A stretch of 61,439 nt of DNA from an uncultured Bacteroidota bacterium (GTDB taxonomy: Bacteria; Bacteroidota; Bacteroidia; AKYH767-A; OLB10): NCBI GenBank assembly GCA_900696575.1, contig CAADHD010000009.1:1-61439 (forward strand). The letters are read 5' to 3'. Below, one piece after another: positions 55,101-61,439 of the stretch; position 1 is the first letter of the stretch; every line of letters begins with the position of its first letter. Position numbers and translations under genes: made by a program. The notes below the pieces were generated by a model, which worked only from the letters and a program-made list of their open reading frames with translations, was not told the origin of the DNA and did not search any database.

Positions 55101-58100
55101 GGAAAATTAAATAACCCTGCTTCTCGTTGGGGCGGCATTATGCGAAGAATTGAAACCAGCGATTTTGAAGCTTCTAATGTGGAATTCATTCAGTTCTGGA
55201 TGATGGATCCGTTCCATCCTGAAAACATTAACGGAAATACAGGAGGCAAACTTTACTTCAACCTCGGTACCATTTCAGAAGATATTCTGAGCGATGGTCA
55301 TCAGTTTTTCGAAAACGGATTACCAACACCCAGCCAGCCTGATCTTGAAACAGGAACATCCTCATGGGGAAAATATCCAAAGACGGATGATATTACCAAA
55401 GCATTTATCAATGACCCTAACGATGCCAATGCATCCCGTAAAGCGCAGGATGTTGGTCTTGACGGATTAAATACTACGGAAGAACAGTCATTTCATCAAC
55501 AATACTTCAGCCGCCTTGCTGCTGCCGGAGTTGACCCAAATGTGATCAGCCAAATTCAAAATGACCCCAGCGCTGATGATTTTAAATACTTCCGCGGCTC
55601 TGATGCCGATGCCGCCCAACTTGGCATTCTTGACCGCTACAAATTATACAGCAATACCGATGGCAATAGTAACCCCGAATCTCCGGAAGGATATCCGATT
55701 TCTGCAACCACAACTCCCGATAACGAAGACATCAACCGCGATTTTCAAACCGAGCAGGATGAGAATTACTATCAGTATGAAGTAGATTTGAATCCTACGC
55801 AACTTTCAAAGTACGTTGTTGACCAGATAACTGCAACTACCGCTACCCCTGACAATACATCACGAACGGTAACATGGTATCAGTTCCGTATCCCCGTTAA
55901 AAAGCCTGATCAGATTGTTGGATTAGGCGCTAACATGAAGTCAGTGAATTTTATACGTATGTATTTTAAAGACTGGACAAACCCAATCGTGCTTCGCATG
56001 GCAAAACTGGAGTTGCTGCGTGGCGAATGGCGCAGGTATCCGTTTGCATTGGAACAGGAGGGAAGTGCTGTTGACCTTGACCAGTTTCAATTCAATGTAT
56101 CAGTCGTCAACATAGAAGAAAACGGAAGGCGTACTCCTATTAACTATGTATTGCCTCCGGGTATATCCCGCGACATTGTTGTAGGCAGCCCCACCAATCA
56201 GCAACTCAATGAGCAGGCTTTATCAGTGCGCGTATGCAACATGCCCGATGGCGCTGAACGGGCAGTTTATAAAACCACGCAGTTTGATGTTCGCAATTAC
56301 AAGCGTTTGAAAATGTTCATCCATGCCGAAGACCTTGGCCCGGTTGACCAGCTTCGCGATAATGAACTGGTGGCCTTTATCCGCATGGGTTCCGACTTTA
56401 CCAACAACTATTACGAATACGAAATTCCATTGAAGGTTACCCGCTGGGGCTCATCGGTTGATACCGACATATGGCCGGCAGAAAATGAAATGAATGTGCT
56501 CATACAGAAACTGACCGATGCAAAACTCGATCGCGATAAAAACGGCATTCCATACACCGACCGTTATTCGTTGTTTGATGACGGCAAGCGCATTACCGTA
56601 AAAGGAAATCCTACATTGGGAATCGTCAAGACGCTGATGATCGGTATAAGAAATTATGCAGCCGGTGACAATCCTTTTCTGAGCGATGATGACGGCCAGC
56701 CCAAGTGTGCCGAAATATGGGTGAACGAACTGCGTATGAGCGACTTTAACGAAGAAGGCGGATGGGCTGCCAATGCCCGCATTCAGGCTAAACTGGCTGA
56801 TTTCGGAAACCTGACCTTAAGCGGTTCCAAAAGCACTTATGGTTTCGGCCAATTAGAAAGCAAAATCAATGAAAGGCAAACGGATAACAGAACGCAATAC
56901 GACATTGCTGCCAATCTGGAACTCGGAAAACTGCTGCCCGAAAAATCAGGCGTTTCCGTGCCGATGTATGTAAGCTATGGAAAGGAAATAGCCCGGCCCG
57001 AATACAATCCGCTGAATAATGATATTAAACTTGAGCAATCGCTCGAAGTATTGCCTGATGATAAAGCAAGGCAGGAACTGAAAAACATAACCGAAGATTA
57101 CACACGCAGAAAGAGCATAAACTTTACCAATGTCAGGAAAAATAAAACCGGAGGAGCCGCCAATAAACCCAAGGTCTATGACGTGGAGAATCTGAACTTC
57201 ACTTATGGCTACAACGAAACTTACAAACGCAATGTAAATACCCAATACGATTTAGTAAAAGATTACAATGCTGCTATTGGCTATAACTTCAATGCCCAGC
57301 CTAAAACCTTTCAGCCGTTCCAGAAATCAAAAGGATTAACTTCCAAATATGCACGACCCATAAAAGATTTTAATCTGAATCCGTTACCCTCGTCATTCAG
57401 TTTCCGTACTGATGTTAACCGTCATTACCAGGAAGTAAAGCTGCGCGACATCAACAACAGCGATTATTCACCTCCTCCGTTTTACGATAAGCGCTTTACT
57501 ATGGGAAGGCAATATGCCCTGACCTGGGATATTACGCGTGCTTTGAAACTTGATTTCACTGCCAATAACCTTGCCCGCATTGATGAGCCTGAAGGCGCCC
57601 TTGATACCAAAGCCAAACGCGACAGTATGTGGGAAAACTTCTGGAACCTTGGCCGCAATACCGATTACCGGCAAGAGGGTAATATCACCTACAACGTTCC
57701 CCTTAACAAACTGCCCATTACCGACTGGGTGAGCATGAATGCCCGTTACGGGTTTAATTACCACTGGTCGGCATCGCCACTGTTGTATGACCCCGTTACC
57801 AATCAGCCGCGCATCAATCCTGCTCTTGGAAACACCATTGAAAACTCCAACAGCAAACAACTGAATACTACATTTACACTTACCACGCTTTACAACAAAG
57901 TGCCGGTATTCAAAAAGCTGTTAGGCCCCAAGCCGCCCCCCAAACCTCCTGCGCCTAAACCTGCACCGCTACCGCAGGATACTGCTGGCGGCAAGAAACC
58001 TGTGCTACCTAAAGAGAAAAAAGAGCGTCAGTTTACCGACTTTGAAAGAGGTGTGGCCAAGTTTATTCTCAGCGTAAGAAATTTCAATATCAATTACACT

Positions 58101-59432
58101 CAATCCAAAGGAACCCTGCTTCCGGGTTATACGCGCACTACTGAAATGTTCGGGAACAATTTTTACACCGATGTATCCGGAAAAAGCACCTATGCTCCGG
58201 GATTCGGCTTTGTATTTGGTGAACAGGACCCTGACTTCAAGTTCCGCGCAGCCAATAACGGTTGGATAACCCGCGATTCGACCATGAACAACCAGTTAAC
58301 CAATACATACACCACCAACCTCACCGCCCGCAGCAACATTGAACCCCTTAACGGATTAAAGATTGACCTTAACTGGACACGCATCTTCGCCAAAAATCAC
58401 TCCGAGTATTTCCGTACCGGAAGCAATGGCGAGTTTCGTTCTTTTAACGAAGTGGATGCAGGTAACTTCAGCATTTCATGGTTAACTATTAACTCCGCCT
58501 TTACCAAAGACCGGAAAGATTATACTAACGAAATATTCGACCAGTTTGATCAGAACCGGAAAATCATTTCACAGCGGTTGGCGGAGTTGAATAATTTCTC
58601 CAACGGATTTGATACAGCCGGATACAATGATGGTTATGGTGCCACTTCGCAGGAAGTGCTTACCTATGCTTTCATTGCTGCTTACAGCGGTCAGGATGCC
58701 GGCAAGATTGGTCTCGGGAAAGGCGATAAAAGCCTTTTCCCTTCCATGCCTAAACCCAACTGGAAAGTTACCTATGACGGATTAACCAAGATTGCAGCAG
58801 TTAGAAAAATTTTTCAGACAGTGAGCTTGTCGCATGGATACCGCTCATCACTTAACATTAATTCCTATTCAACCAGCCTGCAATACCGTAAGGAAGGAAC
58901 GCCTGCACGTAATCAGTCAGGCAATTTTATTCCGCAATACGAAGTTCAGCAAATCAGCATCACCGAGCAATTCTCTCCGTTACTTGGTGTTGATGTAAGA
59001 TTAAAAAGCGGAATTTCTGCACGCGTTGAATACAAAAAAGACCGTAACCTCTCACTTTCTTATGCAGGTGTTCAGCTTACCGAAACCAAAGGCAACGAAA
59101 TTGTAATTGGAACCGGTTACCGGTTCAAACCTAAGTTCCCGATTAAGCTTGGCGGCAAGCGCGTAGTACTTAACAACGAACTTAATCTAACGGGCGATGT
59201 TTCCTTCCGTAGAAACAGCACTATTCTTCGCAAATTGCAGGAGCGTATCAACCAGCCGACAGCCGGCCTGTACGTAGTGTCCTTCAAACTGGCAGCCGAC
59301 TATGCAGTGAATGAACGAATGAACGTTAAAGCATTCTTCGACCGCACTGCCAACGAGCCTTTGATTTCAACTTCCTTCCCGACTACCAGCACCCAGTTCG
59401 GCATCAGCATCAGGTTTACATTAGCACAGTAA
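52170..59432 (+). CDS. sprA: T9SS outer-membrane translocon SprA (Sov)
   Basis: SprA is the giant 36-strand barrel that forms the T9SS outer-membrane channel. At 2420 residues it has the family's usual length. It starts with GTG (MQIKKFFKIGLAAGLSISVL, a signal peptide). Conserved early blocks include KIYVGSDVFDRIFGGNTIDI, FGLNIQHNENPAIPEKQRT and QMSVIGNIGEKMKLQVNYN. A late Pro-rich stretch is PPPKPPAPKPAPLPQD. It ends with barrel strands and a terminal TQFGISIRFTLAQ. gcvH, vanZ and tonB follow on the same strand, an arrangement often seen in Bacteroidetes. It is the export route for the T9SS-tailed cargo listed in this window. Confidence 0.97.
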   Translation: MQIKKFFKIGLAAGLSISVLKMVWGKDPASFSDTYLKKIAASELPSPAEDTPRIQLPYPFPDRPGDPFGPYSPEHPLYMGNPSNINTTIEYNPEEKQYDIMERIGNMYYRNPSYLTFDEFREHEFNNSTRNYWKQRAGEEDQLLKKGFNPKIYVGSDVFDRIFGGNTIDIRPQGSAELIFGLNIQHNENPAIPEKQRTFTTFDFKEKIQMSVIGNIGEKMKLQVNYNTEASFDFENKMKLEYTGKEDEIIQKLEAGNVTLPLAGSLIQGSQALFGIKSQLKFGRMKVTTVLSQQKGQRSTVNVPPGGGQITNFEVLADQYEANRHFFLAQYFRENYDKALSTLPVINTNYTITKIEVWKTNRSARNESNRDVVAFQDLGEYNYYANGFVGQGSSVYPSDSLSNDLYKKITTQYSGIRDVNQAASILSSLNTPPSNFVAQRDYVIIRNAIKLSPNDYTFNPRIGFLSLNSALNPDEELAVAFEYTVSGEVLRVGELTTEGIDPTQTLVVKLIRSKAVNPQIPLWKLMMKNIYSLQGYQIQRENFRLDVYYADDADGGKKKRFLSAGNNEPTVSENPLIRLLNLDNLNTNGDPVRGGDGVFDFVEGTTINTTNGRIIFPVLEPFGKNLAKQFNDPANANKFVYQELYDSTLTVAQQFATKNKFSISGSYQSASGSEISLNAINIPQGAVTVTAGGVTLVENQDYTVDYNLGRVKIINAGLLASNTPIQVSVESQSLFSIQSKTLVGTRFDFEASKDLTIGGTFLHVNERPFTQKVNIGDEPISNVIWGLDGTYRTESRMLTKLIDKLPLIETKENSSLTFSGEFAQFIPGHSGAIGSSGNAYIDDFEGSQSTIDIRNPGNWFLASTPQGQPTLFPETQGQFIDSLKYGFNRARLGWYTIDPSVFYRNNSSLLPPNITNSDLSNNNVRAVREKEIFPNKSLANNVDVELPIMNLAFYPEERGPYNFDAEPTLISSGMNTNGKLNNPASRWGGIMRRIETSDFEASNVEFIQFWMMDPFHPENINGNTGGKLYFNLGTISEDILSDGHQFFENGLPTPSQPDLETGTSSWGKYPKTDDITKAFINDPNDANASRKAQDVGLDGLNTTEEQSFHQQYFSRLAAAGVDPNVISQIQNDPSADDFKYFRGSDADAAQLGILDRYKLYSNTDGNSNPESPEGYPISATTTPDNEDINRDFQTEQDENYYQYEVDLNPTQLSKYVVDQITATTATPDNTSRTVTWYQFRIPVKKPDQIVGLGANMKSVNFIRMYFKDWTNPIVLRMAKLELLRGEWRRYPFALEQEGSAVDLDQFQFNVSVVNIEENGRRTPINYVLPPGISRDIVVGSPTNQQLNEQALSVRVCNMPDGAERAVYKTTQFDVRNYKRLKMFIHAEDLGPVDQLRDNELVAFIRMGSDFTNNYYEYEIPLKVTRWGSSVDTDIWPAENEMNVLIQKLTDAKLDRDKNGIPYTDRYSLFDDGKRITVKGNPTLGIVKTLMIGIRNYAAGDNPFLSDDDGQPKCAEIWVNELRMSDFNEEGGWAANARIQAKLADFGNLTLSGSKSTYGFGQLESKINERQTDNRTQYDIAANLELGKLLPEKSGVSVPMYVSYGKEIARPEYNPLNNDIKLEQSLEVLPDDKARQELKNITEDYTRRKSINFTNVRKNKTGGAANKPKVYDVENLNFTYGYNETYKRNVNTQYDLVKDYNAAIGYNFNAQPKTFQPFQKSKGLTSKYARPIKDFNLNPLPSSFSFRTDVNRHYQEVKLRDINNSDYSPPPFYDKRFTMGRQYALTWDITRALKLDFTANNLARIDEPEGALDTKAKRDSMWENFWNLGRNTDYRQEGNITYNVPLNKLPITDWVSMNARYGFNYHWSASPLLYDPVTNQPRINPALGNTIENSNSKQLNTTFTLTTLYNKVPVFKKLLGPKPPPKPPAPKPAPLPQDTAGGKKPVLPKEKKERQFTDFERGVAKFILSVRNFNINYTQSKGTLLPGYTRTTEMFGNNFYTDVSGKSTYAPGFGFVFGEQDPDFKFRAANNGWITRDSTMNNQLTNTYTTNLTARSNIEPLNGLKIDLNWTRIFAKNHSEYFRTGSNGEFRSFNEVDAGNFSISWLTINSAFTKDRKDYTNEIFDQFDQNRKIISQRLAELNNFSNGFDTAGYNDGYGATSQEVLTYAFIAAYSGQDAGKIGLGKGDKSLFPSMPKPNWKVTYDGLTKIAAVRKIFQTVSLSHGYRSSLNINSYSTSLQYRKEGTPARNQSGNFIPQYEVQQISITEQFSPLLGVDVRLKSGISARVEYKKDRNLSLSYAGVQLTETKGNEIVIGTGYRFKPKFPIKLGGKRVVLNNELNLTGDVSFRRNSTILRKLQERINQPTAGLYVVSFKLAADYAVNERMNVKAFFDRTANEPLISTSFPTTSTQFGISIRFTLAQ

Positions 59433-59605
59433 AAGCTTTAGGCAGATTATTCATTTAGGCAATTTTAAAGCTGGAGAAGATTTTTTATTGAACCCGGTCT
59501 CAGAATCCCGCAATGGTAATTTCTTTCAACTCCTCCCCCCATCTCAGAAAAAAATCGAATCTTTGCCCCACATTTTTTAAAAGCCCCACCCCCTTTCGCG
59601 AGATT

Positions 59606-59986
59606 ATGAACTTACCTGCAGATTTACTTTACACCAAAGAACACGAGTGGATTAAAATTGACGGCAACACAGCCACTATCGGCATTACCGACCATGCCCA
59701 AAGCGAACTGGGCGATATTGTTTATGTAGATGTTACTGCCATCAATGAGCCGCTTGATAAAGGTGTCGTTTTCGGAACCATTGAAGCCGTTAAAACCGTT
59801 TCTGACCTATTCCTCCCTATGTCGGGAACCATTACAGAGCTTAATGCAGAAATTGAAGCCAATCCTGAATTGGTAAACAAGGACCCTTACGGACAGGGAT
59901 GGATGGTGAAGATGACCCTTTCCAACCTTTCTGAACAATCAGAACTTTTAAGCGCTGATGCTTACAGGCAGCTAATCGGAGCCTGA
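59606..59986 (+). CDS. gcvH: Glycine cleavage system H protein
   Basis: GcvH carries the lipoyl arm that shuttles aminomethyl groups between the P, T and L proteins. I start at ATG 59606 ([18 protein letters not shown]), giving 126 residues, the normal length; an upstream in-frame ATG at 59513 adds an uncharacteristic extension. The lipoyl lysine is K63 ([13 protein letters not shown]), and the EHEWIK and [13 protein letters not shown] signatures are clear. AATCTTTG, one base off the -7 motif, lies upstream. It sits between sprA and vanZ, and no gcvP or gcvT is in the window. Confidence 0.96.
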   Translation: MNLPADLLYTKEHEWIKIDGNTATIGITDHAQSELGDIVYVDVTAINEPLDKGVVFGTIEAVKTVSDLFLPMSGTITELNAEIEANPELVNKDPYGQGWMVKMTLSNLSEQSELLSADAYRQLIGA

Positions 59987-59990
59987 GAAA

Positions 59991-60377
59991 ATGTTTTTCA
60001 AATACAATCTGGCGGCAATTCTCTGGGCGCTGGTTATCCTTGGTTTAACCCTGTCACCCGGCAGCATTATGCCCGATCTTTCCTTTTGGCAATTGATCAG
60101 TTTCGACAAGGCAGCCCATATATTTGTTTTTGCTTTACTGGTTTTTCAACTTTCCATGGGGTTTTACAAACAATACCGTTTCCGTGTTTTGCGTTATCAT
60201 GCCCTGCAATCAGCTTTTATCATTAGTGTGATATACGGTGGACTAACAGAACTTTTACAGGGAATGCTGTTTACCGACCGCCATACCGATGTAATTGACT
60301 TTATTGCCAACACTATAGGCTGCATTGCCGGAGCCGGCCTTTTTCACGGATTATTTAAAAATATCTATCTTCGTTGA
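59991..60377 (+). CDS. VanZ-family membrane protein
   Basis: This 128-residue protein has about four transmembrane helices (LAAILWALVILGLTLSPG, AHIFVFALLVFQLSMGF, ISVIYGGLTELLQG, ANTIGCIAGAGLFHG). It has the VanZ-family pattern FDKAAHIFVF and GGLTELLQ..RHTDVIDFIANTIG. Despite the name, most members have no link to vancomycin resistance. In this cluster it lies between gcvH and tonB, 4 bp after gcvH, suggesting co-transcription. Function is unknown. Confidence 0.88.
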   Translation: MFFKYNLAAILWALVILGLTLSPGSIMPDLSFWQLISFDKAAHIFVFALLVFQLSMGFYKQYRFRVLRYHALQSAFIISVIYGGLTELLQGMLFTDRHTDVIDFIANTIGCIAGAGLFHGLFKNIYLR

Positions 60378-60395
60378 CGATTTTTAACACAGAAT

Positions 60396-61067
60396 ATGGA
60401 ACCCAAAAAATCAGAATCGGCAGACCTTGAAAAAAAACGCGGCCTCTATTTCCAGATTGGGATGGTTACTGCTCTTGCCTGCACTTTGATTGCCTTTGAA
60501 TGGAAGAGTTATGATAAGAAAGATTATAATCTTGGCCAACTGAAGCTGGATGACATTCCGGAAGAAATTATTCCTATCACCAAGCAGGAAGAAAAACCAC
60601 CACCGCCACCGCCTCCGGTTGCACAGGTTTTGAACATTGTTCAGGATGATGTGAAATTGGAAGAAGAAGCCAAAGTAGAAGATACAGAGGTAACGGAAGA
60701 AACCAAGATTGAAGTCATCACCAAAAAAGAAGAAGTGGTGGATGAGCCTGAAATTTTTACCATTGTTGAAGACATGCCTGAATTTCCCGGTGGCGGTGAA
60801 AAAGCGCTTCTGCAGTACTTAGGCAATAACATTAAATACCCGGCCATAGCCCGCGAAAACGGAATTACGGGAACGGTGTATGTAACTTTTGAAATTGATC
60901 AGAATGGCAAAGTGAAAGATGCCAAGATACTGCGCGGTATTGGTGGAGGTTGCGATGAAGAAGCTTTGCGTGTAGTGATGAACATGCCTGCATGGAAACC
61001 CGGCAAACAGCGCGGTAAACCTGTTCGTGTCCAGTATAACCTGCCTGTAAGATTTGTTTTGAAATAA
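60396..61067 (+). CDS. tonB: Energy transducer TonB
   Basis: TonB transmits proton-motive force from ExbBD to outer-membrane receptors such as the two in this window. The 223-residue protein has a single N-terminal membrane anchor (FQIGMVTALACTLIAFEW). A Pro/Glu-rich periplasmic stretch follows (KQEEKPPPPPPPVAQV then charged EVTEE repeats). The C-terminal TonB domain is FPGGGEKALLQYLGNNIKYP and VYVTFEIDQNGKVKDAKILRG. It follows vanZ by 18 bp. exbB and exbD are not in the window, so which receptor it serves is inferred. A terminator lies 24 bp after the stop. Confidence 0.95.
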   Translation: MEPKKSESADLEKKRGLYFQIGMVTALACTLIAFEWKSYDKKDYNLGQLKLDDIPEEIIPITKQEEKPPPPPPPVAQVLNIVQDDVKLEEEAKVEDTEVTEETKIEVITKKEEVVDEPEIFTIVEDMPEFPGGGEKALLQYLGNNIKYPAIARENGITGTVYVTFEIDQNGKVKDAKILRGIGGGCDEEALRVVMNMPAWKPGKQRGKPVRVQYNLPVRFVLK

Positions 61068-61090
61068 TTACTTGTAATATGAAAATACAA

Positions 61091-61114
61091 CCCCGCCTTC
61101 AGGCGGGGTTTTTT
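61091..61114 (+). terminator. Rho-independent terminator of the sprA-gcvH-vanZ-tonB cluster
   Basis: CCCCGCC (61091-61097) pairs with GGCGGGG (61102-61108) around TTCA, followed by six T residues. Confidence 0.92.
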
Positions 61115-61439
61115 GTTGTTGAGAGGGATGAGTAAAAATAGTAATGGGTGGAGATGTTATCTTATAAAACGGCAAGCGTTTCGAACACGCGTCCGTGAGA
61201 ATATCAATGAACTTTTATTTCACCCCTTCGGGGTTCCATCATATTCTGCACTCATTTCTACAATCATTTCATCCCTTCGGGATTCAGGATAATGATTTAA
61301 GTGCGTGAACAGAACCGCGTAGCGGTGGAATGATTGTAGTACACAATATGTTTTCCGGAAGGAATCCCGAAGGGATGAAATAAATCAAATCAGATACGAA
61401 AGGAATCGTTTACGTTAAAGTTATCAGGAGTATTTGTAA
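61115..61439. repeat. Intergenic palindromic repeat cluster at the window end
   Basis: The perfect inverted repeats ATTTCATCCCTTCGGGATTC (61266-61285) and GAATCCCGAAGGGATGAAAT (61362-61381) are 20 bp each. A related copy ATTTCACCCCTTCGGGGTTC occurs at 61218-61237. Between the inverted repeats, ACCGCGTAGCGGT forms a small hairpin near 61314-61326. No coding region is supported here. The palindromes resemble REP-like elements in Bacteroidetes genomes; copy number elsewhere is unknown. Confidence 0.8.

Noticed and set aside
59513-59605. Extended GcvH start at 59513
   Set aside because: The additional 31 residues are Pro/Ser/Phe-rich and unlike GcvH; the ATG at 59606 gives the standard [15 protein letters not shown] start.

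Overview
The window comes from a member of the Bacteroidota (Bacteroidetes). The evidence is several-fold. The type IX secretion (T9SS) outer-membrane translocon SprA is encoded at 52170-59432. Several secreted proteins carry T9SS C-terminal sorting domains. There are two CarboxypepD_reg-like TonB-dependent receptors, a PorV/PorQ-family barrel and a glycine-lipid pair (glsA-glsB). The Bacteroidetes -7 promoter motif TAnnTTTG lies just upstream of many starts. No rRNA or species marker is present, so I cannot place it below phylum with confidence. The sequence looks like ordinary chromosome with a few decayed accessory islands.

Layout. 1-254: start of a GIY-YIG nuclease gene, tRNA-Arg(ACG), and a broken 5' half-copy of that tRNA split by a 41-nt palindrome. 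285-2747 (minus): ribF, then nfeD-floA. 2847-5471: small secreted or zinc-ribbon proteins, a kelch T9SS cargo and a secreted LRR protein. 5505-9487 (minus): histidine-degradation genes hutI-hutG-ftcD. 9714-18780: an FN3-repeat T9SS cargo, typA, phoH, and nrdB-nrdA of eukaryote-like class Ia. 18874-28392: a small membrane protein, then a compact TonB receptor / 1374-residue surface protein / PorV-like barrel cassette with its own promoter and terminator. 28471-34558: greA, a HIT protein, ruvC, a flippase-like membrane protein, a GT2, glsA, glsB and engB. 34584-39559: a 76-bp tandem duplication, a decayed phosphoesterase, an EVE-domain gene, a second TonB receptor and a lipoprotein gene with an in-frame stop. 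39669-46493: acyl-CoA dehydrogenase, a helix-hairpin-helix protein, DUF3667, gamma-carbonic anhydrase, a lipoprotein, a MORN-repeat protein and an OmpA-family lipoprotein. 46495-50979: an accessory island with a 21-nt tandem array, an IS5-type element with a frameshifted transposase, and truncated or frameshifted secreted proteins. 51071-61067: DCC and DUF6580 proteins, then sprA-gcvH-vanZ-tonB. 61091-61439: terminator and palindromic repeats.

How it fits together. SprA exports cargo, and at least five T9SS-tailed cargo genes or remnants lie in the same 61 kb. The energy transducer TonB at the end could energise the two TonB-dependent receptors. Housekeeping genes are intact, while four accessory genes (two T9SS cargo genes, a lipoprotein and a transposase) carry single disabling changes (TAA, TGA, a T-run frameshift and a 1-nt deletion). 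These may be real decay, phase variation or assembly error.

Most noteworthy are the split tRNA-Arg half with its palindrome beside a GIY-YIG nuclease, the 21-nt array ending in a perfect palindrome, the 9-kb receptor/surface-protein/PorV cassette, and the very short leaders implied by promoter positions. All product names rest on reading the translated sequence and recalled family features; no database search was run.
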